In this document: one piece after another, positions 7,769 to 16,120 of the stretch
Layout: each line of letters starts with the position of its first letter
Numbering within the stretch: position 1 is the stretch's first letter
Origin: Catenulispora rubra
Lineage (GTDB): Bacteria; Actinomycetota; Actinomycetes; Streptomycetales; Catenulisporaceae
Length of the DNA: 44,498 nucleotides
Assembly (NCBI RefSeq): GCF_015356825.1
Contig: NZ_JAACYW010000070.1
Location: 1-44,498 of the forward strand
Direction of reading: 5' to 3'
Position numbers and translations under genes: made by a program
The notes under the pieces: generated by a model
What the model saw: the letters and a program-made list of their open reading frames with translations, nothing else
Databases searched by the model: none
Told to the model about the DNA's origin: nothing

Positions 7769-8482
7769 TCACGTGCTTTTCGAGTGGGGCGTACTGAACT
7801 GACTGGACAGGGCGCGGGCCTCGTCGCTCACGATCCGGCCGAAGGCTTCCGCTCGTTCTTCGTTGATGCGGTATGTGGGACCGACGACGCTCAGAGCGCC
7901 GGCGATTCCGCCGGCCCAGGTGATCGGGGCGGCCACCGCCGACACGTCCGGTTCGACGATCGAGCGGACGACCATGTATCCGCACTCTGGGACGTCGCCC
8001 AGCAGCACGGCACCGGCCGCGGTGCCCTGCAGCGGGATGGTGCGCCCGACCCAACTGGTGTGCCGTACGGCATGCGTGCCTTCCACCATGCCGATGTACA
8101 GCGCGCGGTCACCGACGCCGCGGATGCTCAGGTAACTGGTTTCACCACTGGCGTCCACGATCCGGCGCAAGGCGGGTTCAGCCGTCCTGACGAGTTCCTG
8201 CCGGCCCAGCGCCATCGCTCCGAGCTGGATGATGCGCGACCCGGCGTGGAACATGCCGTCCTCGTCCCGGCGAACGAACCCTTGGCTCTCCAGCGTCCGG
8301 AGCAGCCGCAGCGCTGTGCTCGGTGCCAGGCCGACGCTGCGGGCGGAGTCCGAGAGGCTGATCGAGCCCTCATCACAGACCAGAGCCAGCAGACCCAGGG
8401 CACGCTCCACCGTGCGTGTCGCAGGATTCGCCGATACGGCCGACGGGGTCGTCGCTGACAATTTGCGTAACCTTCCTGTCAT
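7769..8482 (-). CDS. IclR family transcriptional regulator
   Basis: This 237-aa protein has an N-terminal winged helix (TRTVERALGLLALVC, then LSDSARSVGLAPSTALRLLRTLESQGFV) and a C-terminal IclR effector domain. That domain includes a VRHTSWVGRTIPLQGTAAG-type ligand loop. IclR members usually control aromatic or amino-acid catabolism and sense a pathway metabolite. It leads the importer operon and is divergent from the lyase gene across 129 bp, so it is the natural regulator of both. AGCAATTGCT (8491-8500), a 10-bp palindrome just before its start, is a candidate binding site. Confidence 0.92.
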   Translation of the reverse strand: MTGRLRKLSATTPSAVSANPATRTVERALGLLALVCDEGSISLSDSARSVGLAPSTALRLLRTLESQGFVRRDEDGMFHAGSRIIQLGAMALGRQELVRTAEPALRRIVDASGETSYLSIRGVGDRALYIGMVEGTHAVRHTSWVGRTIPLQGTAAGAVLLGDVPECGYMVVRSIVEPDVSAVAAPITWAGGIAGALSVVGPTYRINEERAEAFGRIVSDEARALSSQFSTPHSKST

Positions 8483-8611
8483 TTTCGACTAGCAATTGCT
8501 GATAGCTGAAAGGGGCTTGCCAGTGGGTGAAAGGGTGGCACACTCATTGCAGTCGCGGAAGACCCCCGATGAAACTGCCGAGAACAATCGTCGTAGCGGC
8601 GGGAGACGTCC
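8483..8611. promoter_or_regulatory. Divergent promoter region between IclR/importer operon and lyase
   Basis: This 129-bp spacer contains the 10-bp palindrome AGCAATTGCT at 8491-8500. It also holds the ribosome site GGGAGA (8601-8606) of the lyase, five bases before its TTG start. Both operons must be expressed from here. No clear -35/-10 pair could be assigned. Confidence 0.5.
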
Positions 8612-10051
8612 TTGATCGAACTCGATGGGATCCGGTTGAGCTGCGCGCAGATCGCTCGCGCAGCCCACCGGGAGGAGCCGGTGGAACTCGCCGAAGCGGG
8701 CCGCAAGCGTGCTGCGGACTCCTACCGGGTCGCGGCGGAGATATCCGCGCAGCGACCGGTGTACGGCCGCTCCACGGGAGTCGGTGCGAACCGCGGCGTG
8801 CCAGTGGACGATCCCGGCGTCCATGCCGTCTCCCTGCTGCGCAGCCATGCCACCGCCGCCGGTCCGGTGCGATCCGCGGAACGGATCAGGGCGATGCTCG
8901 TCATCCGCCTCAACCAGCTGGCGGCCGGCGGCAGCGGCGCCGACCCGTCCGTCCTCGACGGGCTCGCCGCGATGATCCAGGCCGACGCGTTGCCCGCAGT
9001 CCGCGAACATGGCGGCATCGGTACCGGCGATCTGTCGGCATTGGCCACCACCGCGCTGGCTTTGATGGGAGAAGGGCCGACTTCGACACCGCTGCCCTCG
9101 ATCACCGGGTTCAGCGCACACGACGCACTGCCGTTCCTCAGCAGCAACGCCGCAACACTTGCCGACGCCGCACTGGCATTCGTTGATCTCGAAGAAACAA
9201 TCCGGGCCGCGGTGGTGGTCGCGGCGCTGACCTTCGCCGCCGTCGACGGCAATCGCGAGGCCTTCTCAGCGGCGGCCGACCGGGCCACCCCGTTCGCCGG
9301 CGCTCGACAGGTGAACACCTGGCTGCGCGCGCTGACCGCGACCGACCTGCCGCCGGCTCGGATCCAGGACCCGCTCGGCTTACGGGTGCTGCCACAGTCC
9401 CAGGGCGCGGCGCTGGACTCGCTGCGCGAACTGTCGGCCACCATCGTCCGGATGGTCAACGCGCCCTCGGAGAACCCGGTGCTGCTCTCCGACGAGCCGG
9501 TGGACGCGGCGCTCGCCCACCACGGCGGCTTCCACGCCAGCTACCTGCAGATGGCGCTGGACTCCGCCGTCCTGGGCGTGGCGCAGACCGGCCAACTGGT
9601 CCTGGGACGGCTCGCGGCCTTGATCGAACCCTCCTTCACCGGGCTGGCCCCGTTCCTCGGCGACGGCTTCGCCGGCGCCTCCGGCGTGATGATCCTGGAG
9701 TACGTCGCCGCCTCGGCGCTCGCTGAAGTCCGGGCCGCCGCCACACCCGCCGGGCTGCAGAGCGTCACCCTGTCACGAGGCGTCGAAGAGGACGCCAGCT
9801 TCGCCTCGCTGGCCGCCCGGCAAGCGCTGACGGCGACCGGGAACTACCGAACGCTGGTGGCGTGTGAGCTCTTGGCCGCGGTCCGCGCACTACGCATGCA
9901 GGCCCGGACGGTGCCCAGCGGACTACGACCGGTGCTGGAGCTGTGCGAGGACCTGCCGCGATCCACCGTGGACCGCGATCTGACACCGGATGTCGATGTG
10001 GCCGTCGCGCTGCTGCCCGCGCTCGCGACGATCCTCGGAGAAGCGGGGTGA
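8612..10051 (+). CDS. Histidine/aromatic ammonia-lyase family enzyme lacking the MIO triad
   Basis: This 479-aa protein has the whole HAL/PAL fold. It keeps the tyrosine loop VYGRSTGVG (Tyr51), a QDPLGLRVLPQSQG segment matching the QDxYSxRCxPQ motif, SENPVL, GGFHA for GGNFH, and the late Glu of the QED region (VEEDAS). The central GSVGASGDLAPLA motif instead reads GGIGTGDLSALA (134-145): Ala-Ser-Gly, which cyclises to the MIO cofactor, is replaced by Thr-Gly with one residue fewer, and the YS tyrosine is Leu-Gly. A normal MIO cannot form. Ergothionase, a HAL-fold trimethylamine lyase, is reported to act without MIO, so a betaine-eliminating lyase is a reasonable alternative to a dead enzyme. 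It starts at TTG 8612 after GGGAGA. Confidence 0.8.
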   Translation: MIELDGIRLSCAQIARAAHREEPVELAEAGRKRAADSYRVAAEISAQRPVYGRSTGVGANRGVPVDDPGVHAVSLLRSHATAAGPVRSAERIRAMLVIRLNQLAAGGSGADPSVLDGLAAMIQADALPAVREHGGIGTGDLSALATTALALMGEGPTSTPLPSITGFSAHDALPFLSSNAATLADAALAFVDLEETIRAAVVVAALTFAAVDGNREAFSAAADRATPFAGARQVNTWLRALTATDLPPARIQDPLGLRVLPQSQGAALDSLRELSATIVRMVNAPSENPVLLSDEPVDAALAHHGGFHASYLQMALDSAVLGVAQTGQLVLGRLAALIEPSFTGLAPFLGDGFAGASGVMILEYVAASALAEVRAAATPAGLQSVTLSRGVEEDASFASLAARQALTATGNYRTLVACELLAAVRALRMQARTVPSGLRPVLELCEDLPRSTVDRDLTPDVDVAVALLPALATILGEAG

Positions 10052-10056
10052 CCACC

Positions 10057-10208
10057 ATGCTCCTCACCGACATCGGCTGCCGGAGACGAGCTGCCGGCGA
10101 CTGCAGGATGCCGCGCTGGGCGAGATCTCCTCCGCGGCGACGGTCATCGACGGCGATCGGATCGCGCGGGTCGGTCCTCGAACACATCTCCGGGGCCCGC
10201 GCCGCTGA
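10057..10208 (+). pseudogene. hutI: N-terminal stub of imidazolonepropionase (hutI), frameshifted
   Basis: Five bases after the lyase stop, an ATG begins MLLTDIG, the usual HutI start. After a frame change the sequence continues DAALGEISSAATVIDGDRIARVGP, which matches the N-terminal small domain of imidazolonepropionases. Only about 50 of roughly 390 codons remain. HutI opens the imidazolone ring after urocanate hydration. The stub implies that the lyase once headed a longer hut-type operon. Confidence 0.6.
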
Positions 10209-10395
10209 ACGGGTCGCGCAGACTGCGGGTCCAGTCCGTACCGGATCGTGGCCGCGAGCGGCCTGGCGGATCGGGACGTCGGCCTCAATTCTCCACCTGA
10301 CCCTGACCTGGTCGAAGGGGTGAGATCGGAGGCGGGACCACCGTCACCTGACGCCCGCGACGCGCACCGCGAGCCCCCTACCGTCCGTCAGGCAT

Positions 10396-10620
10396 GTGAG
10401 CACTCCGGAATTCTCTGCCCGACAACGCATCGTTCAGCGATACCCGGCCCCTGAGCCGTCAGAGCTTCTGGGCAGGGACGAGGAATGCCAGGCGATGATG
10501 AGCTCATCGTGCGTGTTCGCGAGGGCTTGAGCAGAGTGCTGGTGATCTCCGGCGAGGCCGGCATCGGCAAGACCCGGCTCCTGAACTATCCGGCAGGGCA
10601 GCTTCAGTTCCTAAAATCAT
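10396..10620 (+). pseudogene. N-terminal stub of a LuxR/LAL-type ATPase regulator, frameshifted
   Basis: From GTG 10396 the frame reads to ELLGRDEECQA. After a shift near 10490 it continues ELIVRVREGLSRVLVISGEAGIGKTRLL (in two stretches), the opening of the AAA_16 ATPase of large LuxR-family regulators with Walker A GEAGIGKT. The rest, normally 700 or more residues including the C-terminal HTH, is missing. It is a decay product with no expected function. Confidence 0.55.
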
Positions 10621-10813
10621 CATCGAAGCGCTAGGGACCGAAAGCTGGTATCGAACACTGCCGCTACTTAGCCGCACCGAACCAGATGCACTGCAGGCCG
10701 TGGCCGAGGTTCTTGGCCACCATCGTCAGGCCACCGATGGCTCGAGCCGCCGACGGCTTGTGTGATCACGGCAGGTTCCCGATCGGTGCGTTTCGACGCG
10801 GTGCTTCGGCCAA

Positions 10814-11285
10814 GGCGGCTCCTGCAGGTGCGGGGCCGGTCCCATCAGATTCTTCGACGGAGACCGGGTGGCGTGGGATTCCCGCGCATACAGGGCTGTT
10901 CTCGGACCCGGCTGATCTTCAATGACCACCTCGGGAGCTTCCCGCGCCGGTGCACCGCGCCAAGCCGGCGGCGCGAGCTGGGCTGTTCCCCTGCCTCCGG
11001 ATCCATGGTGCGTTCGGCCCGGTACTCCCCGCGCATGCGGGGACGTCTCCTAGGAGGGGGCTGTGTCCGTCGGATCCAGGCTCCCCGTGCGTACCGGGAT
11101 TCCAAAGATCCTCGGCCAGGTGGCCTCGGAAAGCCGGCGCTCCCTGCATATATTGGGCTGTTCCGCTGATCCATACGAGATCGGGCTGCCGCTCGTCTAT
11201 GTGCCCCCCGCGTACGGAGTGGTTCCCGACATCCGTCACGACTCGTTGTGCGACCTGGTCTTCCCGGCTGCCGGGGACTCTTCCC
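10814..11285 (+). CRISPR. Degenerated type I-E-like CRISPR array, no cas genes
   Basis: Imperfect copies of a 29-30 nt unit like the actinobacterial I-E repeat (core CTCCCCGCGCxxGCGGGGATGKTCCC) recur with a period near 60 bp. They end at about 10843, 10903, 10990, 11050, 11104, 11164, 11227 and 11285, with a broken copy at about 10939. The best copy is 11021-11050. Translated frames show the tell-tale LPAHAGTSP and IPAHTGLF phrases seen when I-E arrays are read as protein. Copies differ at many positions, so the array is old and probably inactive. No cas gene lies in the window. Confidence 0.65.
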
Positions 11286-11322
11286 GACCGCGCGCTGCCA
11301 AGCCTGCCAGCCTGGCCGTCGG

Positions 11323-11547
11323 CTATGCGCTCAGCTCGGGCCAAGCGGAACTGAAATGAACAATGCGTGTCGCCTCAGGGAGCGAACTATCGGAAATTCC
11401 CATGACCACTCGAATGCAGTCCACTGGGGAGAATCCGCCATCTCGCAAGTAGCCCAAGATGGCGTCCATTTCGACCCCCTGCTCGTACGCCGACGCCGCC
11501 CACTCCGTACCGGATTTTCTCTTTTCCTCGCTAATCAAGTTGATCAC
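11323..11547 (-). CDS. Small putative immunity protein overlapping the RHS toxin gene
   Basis: From GTG 11547 a 74-aa protein is encoded, overlapping the 3' end of the RHS gene by 17 bp in another frame, as is common for toxin-immunity pairs. An ATG at 11643 would give 106 aa but overlaps the toxin by more than 110 bp. The sequence is mildly acidic and helical, with VEMDAILGYLRDGGFSPVD and SLPEATRIVHFSSAW. These resemble small actinobacterial proteins with a repeated LRDxGF...EAxRIVHxSxAW pattern of unknown role. Immunity is inferred from position only. Confidence 0.6.
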   Translation of the reverse strand: MINLISEEKRKSGTEWAASAYEQGVEMDAILGYLRDGGFSPVDCIRVVMGISDSSLPEATRIVHFSSAWPELSA

Positions 11548-14500
11548 CTCGACTGCGTGTCGGAATAGGAAATACCAAGTCTGGTTTGTGACCCACGGGC
11601 CCCGAGAGTCGCACGCCCGCAATCCTAAGCTTTTGCCCGCCATAGCCCTGCTCGGACAGCAACGGCAGGAAGACGCGCCGGATCTCTCGCATCATCATCG
11701 CTGTCCCTTCCATCCCCAAAGACCCCCTAACCATACCGCCCTGACCGTAGACAGCTATATCCGAGAGAATTACTTCACTATCCGCGATCGACACACTGGC
11801 CATCAGCTCAACCGGCCCCCTGGCGGAATCGATCACATGGTAGAGGAATCCCCCGTCCTCGATATTGTCGATACCGCGGACGTCACTGTCAGTTTCATGC
11901 GCCGAATCCGGAGAATTGCCAGGTTGCAGTCCGAGCGGGTCGCTGTCGACATTGGGGTTGGGCGAGTACGACTTGGGGTTGAACCCGCCCGCCATCCCGA
12001 TCGGGTCGGCACTGATGTACGCGGCTGTCTCGGGGTCGTAGTAGCGGTTGAAGTTGTAATGAAAGCCGGTTTCCCGATCGCGATATTGCCCTGGGAAGCG
12101 AAGCGGGCAGCCGACATCGGAATCCTCGTCGCCAGCCAGGGCGGTTCCCCAAGCTGTGGTGTCGTGGTGCCAGGTGGTGGTGCCGTCGAGTGCTATGAGG
12201 TCGGTGGGCGTGCCGACGATGTCGGTGACGACGAGATTGGTCGTGCCGGCTACCGGCTCGTTGGTTGAGTGCCCGTTGGCCGTAGTGCGGATCTGCGCCA
12301 GAGGCCGGTAGGTGCCCGGCGTGTAGTCCCAGGTCAGGGTTTGGGAATCGTTGATGGTCTGCTCGGTCAGGCGTGTGTGGTCCCAGCTGAAGGAAGCCTG
12401 GTTCCCGCGTCTGTCCTCGACCTCTGCCCACTTGCCGATTCGGCGGCCTAGCGGGTCGTAGGTGTAGTGCCATGTAGTGCCGTCAGAAAGCGTGACCGTG
12501 GTGAGTTGGTCGCGCGTGTTCCAGACATAGGTGGTGACTCGGCGCCGGCCATCGAGGGTACGACGGGTGGTTCTAGTGAGGCGGCCTTTGTCGTCGTGGC
12601 TGTAGGTGGTGCGGCCTGCGCTCCGCAAGGAGGTGCCGACACGAGTGCGAGTGCCGTTCGTCTCTGGTGTGTGAGGCGTGGCGCTGTGGATAAGGTTTCC
12701 GGTGCTGTCGTAGGCATAGGTTCCGGTCCAGGTGTTTGCCCGGATTGCCGTGATGCGGCCGACAAGGTCCACGTCAAAGTGACGATCGCCGTAGCGGCTG
12801 TCAGTGATCGATGTGGGGATGCCATCAGCTCGGTAGTCATAGGTGCGTTCCAGGATCGGTTCAGTGCCTGTAGCAGCGGCAGTCAGGCTCAGGGCCTGCA
12901 GACGGCGGTCGGCGTCCCAGGTCCATGCCAAAGTGACTTCGGAACCGAACTGCCGGATGGTTTCGTGACCGGCGTCGTCGTAACCGAAGGTGATCTGTGC
13001 AGTGGTGTCGGTCCAGGTCGCAGGGCTGGAGTCCGGGTTGTACGTCCAGGTCGAGGTGATGCCAGCCGGAGTGGTGCGAGAGGTCCTGCGGCCGAGCGCA
13101 TCGTAAGCGTAGGTGATGGTGCGGCCGTCGACTATCTCAGACAGCACCCTGCCGGTAACCGAACGTTGATACTCCAAAACGCTCACGCCGTTCGTCGCCC
13201 GAATCAAACGGCCGACCGTGTCGTACTCGTAGGTCGTGGTGTCGCCCCATTGATCGGTTACCCCCGTGAGGCGCCCCAGGAGGTCGCGGCTGTACGTGAG
13301 GACGTCGCCGCCGGCGTCGGTGCGGGAGATCAGCTGCCCTGCCGCGTCCAGCGTGTAAGTGATCTGACGACCGTCGAAGTCACGTTCGGCAATCAAGCGG
13401 CCCGCGGGATCGTAGGTGTACACCCACTGCCGACCCTGAGGATTCGTGACCGCGGTCAAGCGCAGTTCCGTGTCGTAGCCGAACTCGTATCGTGCGCCGT
13501 CGGGTTCGGTGCGGGCCGTGACCCGGTCGCCGGGGCCGTATTCGGTGCGGGTCACCGCACCGGTGGGGCTCCGGTGTTCGACCGGGTTGCCGGCCGGGTC
13601 GTAAGACCAGCTGTTGGTGGCGCCGGATGGCGTAACGCTCGTGAGCAGTCGACCTTCGGGGGTGTACGCGGCGCGACTGGTGCCGCCAGCAGGGTCGGTG
13701 AACGCCATCTGGCGGCCGAAAGGGTCCCGGACGATCGTGCTCAGGCGACCCGCGGCGTCGGTGACAGCCGTCGGCAGACCGGCGGCATCGGGCTGGATGC
13801 TGACATGTCCGCCGAGCGCGTCGGTGACACCGGTCAGCGCGCCGGTACGGTTGAACACGCGCGTGGTTATGGCGCCTGCTGGATCAGTGACGGTGAACAG
13901 GTTGCCGTGCTCGTCGTACGCGAACCGACGCACAGCGCCGTCAGCGGCCGTGATCTGCACCGGCTGGTGCAGCTGGTTGTAGTCGAAGCGCTCGGCCGTC
14001 CCGTCCGGGAGTTCGATGCGGCGGACATCGCCGTGCTCGTCACGGATCAGACGGCTGGTGCGTCCGAGCTGGTCGGTGAACGACAACAGACGGCGGTAAC
14101 GGTCACGTTCGATAAGACGGACGCCCCCGAGGGGGTCGACGATCTTGTGAACCCCGGAGCGCGTCCAGTGATAGACCGTGTCCAAGCCCAGTGAATCGGT
14201 GACGGTCGTGGTCCGAGCGTCGAGGTCGTAGAACAGGCGGGCGTTCTGGTGGCCGCCAGTGCCGGCGGTGGCGACGATCCGGCCTTGGTCGTTGAAACGG
14301 TAGCGCAGGGCTTGGCCGTTGGCGTCAGTCCAGCCGGTGATGCGGCCGACCTCGTCGTAGTCGAAGGTCAGCGGCCGGCGGCGGGAGTCGATCGTCTGGG
14401 TCAAGTCGCCGCGATAGTCGTAGCCGAAGGCGACGACGAACACGCCGGCGGCCGTTCCATCGTCCAGTCGCAGGCCGCTGATCCGCGTGCCTTTCGACGT

Positions 14501-16120
14501 CGAGGCGGTGTCGATCAGGACGCGATAGCCGCCGCTGTGCCGAATTTCGGTCGGTTCTCCGCGGCCGTCGTAGAGAAAATCACAACGGTTGCCGTTGCGG
14601 TCGGTCAGGGCGGAGATCGGCCGGATGGCGGTCTGGGCCCGGTCGGCCCCGTCAGCGTCGGTGGCAGCGAAATGGAGGGTGGTACCGTCCCAGGGGTTCT
14701 CGATGAGGATCTCGCCCTGACCGCCCATCCAAGTCAGCGGTCGACGTTCGCCCTCCGTGGGCAGCACCGCGAGGCCGTCGAGCGGAATGGGATAGTGCAG
14801 GACGGAGCCGTTGGCCACCAGGTAGTGGATGCCTTCGGCATCCACGATGACACGCTGATCCACCGTCGAGGCCCAAGTGGGGCCGAACCACCTGCCGAAG
14901 CGGTACCCAGAGGCGTGGGTCCGGCTGAGGACCAACGGCAGCACCCCGGGAAGGACCAGGTCGGTCAGGTCCAAATAGGCCTCGCCAGTGATCACGTTGA
15001 CCGGATCGCCGACGATCTCGTCCGGGGTGGGGATGACGGCTTGTGCCGCAGCTTCGTCCGGACGCGGCGTCTCCGATTCGCGGGGTTCGGCTTCCTCTGT
15101 ACGGCCTGCGTCAGGGTCAGGATTTTCGTCCGGGGAACTGGTTGAGACCTCATCGTCACCGTGGTCGTCGGGAGTCTCGGAACGGATTTCCACGGCAGGT
15201 CCGGACTCGACGTTCTCCTCGTGCACCTGTGCCAAGGTGTCGCCGCCGACGTACTCCGGCTCCTCAGTCGGGCTGATCGGGCTGCCAGTGTCGGCAGCCT
15301 GGACGTTCACCAGCGGGACCGGAATCGCTTCCGGATACATCTCCGATTCGTCGGCGATACCGGCTCGTTCATGATGATGGGTCTCGCTCGTCTCGTTGCC
15401 GCCATGAAGGTGGTGGCTGGACGATTGGTCCGCAGCCACATCCTCGGGGCTCTGCGCATCTGTCGTTTCCGCATCCCGTCCGGGGAGATCGGCACCCGAG
15501 TCAGACGGTGCCGCCTTCTGGTCGGCAGGGCTCGCGGTCTCCGGCTCGCCGGCGGCCACGACCGGCACCGGAACATCGGGGTCTACCGCATAAGGCTGGT
15601 CGGCGGAGTCAGCACCGTCAGGGGGCCCGTCCGGCCCGGCATTCTCGCCACTGTCCACCGGTGCCGGGTTGTCGGGAGCCTCGAAGCTGTCGGCGCCGGC
15701 GTCCGAGCCCGAGGTCGTTTCCGGTACGAAGTCGTTGGCCGCGACCAGTACGTTGTCGTCCTTGTCGTCCGTTCCAGGCTCCGCAAACGTAAAGCTGTCA
15801 GACACAGGACCAGCAGAGACGTCAGTGTCTTGCTCAGTCGTATCCGCCTCGGCCAGTCGGGCCGTGACCGCATCGGCCATGACCGCATCGAGACCCGCCC
15901 GACCGTTGTCCGCGACGACACCGGTCTCCGCCACGCCGACACCAGGAGGCTCCGGGGGTTCGGCGCCGTTGTCTGAAATAGTGCTGAGCACCTCCGAGGC
16001 GTAAGGGCTGGAAACTGTCTCCGCGGCCGCCGGGGCCGACGCCGGAGCGTCAGGTGGCGACACGGGCTCCGACGCCGCACCACCACCGCTGACAGAAATG
16101 CCGCCTGCGTCGATGCTCAT
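11531..16120 (-). CDS. RHS-repeat polymorphic toxin
   Basis: This 1529-aa protein has an acidic Ala/Pro/Asp-rich disordered region (1 to about 365) and a DUF6531-type entry segment (GDPVNVITGEAYLDL, about 370). Many YD/RHS repeats (about 500-1330; GxLxxxTDxxGRxxxYxYD pattern) and the RHS core (RFPGQYRDRETGFHYNFNRYYD ending SADPIG, about 1340-1370) follow. After DPLGL (about 1396) comes a unique 130-residue C-terminal domain, the usual place of the toxic activity released inside the RHS shell; I do not recognise its fold. No signal peptide is seen. Its ATG overlaps the HerA-like gene's stop (ATGA, 16117-16120) with GAGGAGGA upstream, so toxin and ATPase are translated together. Confidence 0.93.
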   Translation of the reverse strand: MSIDAGGISVSGGGAASEPVSPPDAPASAPAAAETVSSPYASEVLSTISDNGAEPPEPPGVGVAETGVVADNGRAGLDAVMADAVTARLAEADTTEQDTDVSAGPVSDSFTFAEPGTDDKDDNVLVAANDFVPETTSGSDAGADSFEAPDNPAPVDSGENAGPDGPPDGADSADQPYAVDPDVPVPVVAAGEPETASPADQKAAPSDSGADLPGRDAETTDAQSPEDVAADQSSSHHLHGGNETSETHHHERAGIADESEMYPEAIPVPLVNVQAADTGSPISPTEEPEYVGGDTLAQVHEENVESGPAVEIRSETPDDHGDDEVSTSSPDENPDPDAGRTEEAEPRESETPRPDEAAAQAVIPTPDEIVGDPVNVITGEAYLDLTDLVLPGVLPLVLSRTHASGYRFGRWFGPTWASTVDQRVIVDAEGIHYLVANGSVLHYPIPLDGLAVLPTEGERRPLTWMGGQGEILIENPWDGTTLHFAATDADGADRAQTAIRPISALTDRNGNRCDFLYDGRGEPTEIRHSGGYRVLIDTASTSKGTRISGLRLDDGTAAGVFVVAFGYDYRGDLTQTIDSRRRPLTFDYDEVGRITGWTDANGQALRYRFNDQGRIVATAGTGGHQNARLFYDLDARTTTVTDSLGLDTVYHWTRSGVHKIVDPLGGVRLIERDRYRRLLSFTDQLGRTSRLIRDEHGDVRRIELPDGTAERFDYNQLHQPVQITAADGAVRRFAYDEHGNLFTVTDPAGAITTRVFNRTGALTGVTDALGGHVSIQPDAAGLPTAVTDAAGRLSTIVRDPFGRQMAFTDPAGGTSRAAYTPEGRLLTSVTPSGATNSWSYDPAGNPVEHRSPTGAVTRTEYGPGDRVTARTEPDGARYEFGYDTELRLTAVTNPQGRQWVYTYDPAGRLIAERDFDGRQITYTLDAAGQLISRTDAGGDVLTYSRDLLGRLTGVTDQWGDTTTYEYDTVGRLIRATNGVSVLEYQRSVTGRVLSEIVDGRTITYAYDALGRRTSRTTPAGITSTWTYNPDSSPATWTDTTAQITFGYDDAGHETIRQFGSEVTLAWTWDADRRLQALSLTAAATGTEPILERTYDYRADGIPTSITDSRYGDRHFDVDLVGRITAIRANTWTGTYAYDSTGNLIHSATPHTPETNGTRTRVGTSLRSAGRTTYSHDDKGRLTRTTRRTLDGRRRVTTYVWNTRDQLTTVTLSDGTTWHYTYDPLGRRIGKWAEVEDRRGNQASFSWDHTRLTEQTINDSQTLTWDYTPGTYRPLAQIRTTANGHSTNEPVAGTTNLVVTDIVGTPTDLIALDGTTTWHHDTTAWGTALAGDEDSDVGCPLRFPGQYRDRETGFHYNFNRYYDPETAAYISADPIGMAGGFNPKSYSPNPNVDSDPLGLQPGNSPDSAHETDSDVRGIDNIEDGGFLYHVIDSARGPVELMASVSIADSEVILSDIAVYGQGGMVRGSLGMEGTAMMMREIRRVFLPLLSEQGYGGQKLRIAGVRLSGPVGHKPDLVFPIPTRSRGDQLD

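Noticed and set aside
8533..8555. TGGCAC-N5-TTGCA, a perfect sigma-54 -24/-12 element upstream of the lyase
   Set aside because: Actinobacteria are not known to encode RpoN, and no enhancer-binding protein gene is present. Taken as chance in GC-rich DNA.
10762..11354. Several overlapping frames of 100-135 codons
   Set aside because: They read through the CRISPR-like repeats and give the typical PAHAG-type phrases; not genes.
12467..14194. Long plus-strand frame opposite the RHS gene
   Set aside because: It is a mirror of the repetitive YD codons on the minus strand; no start signal and no known domain.
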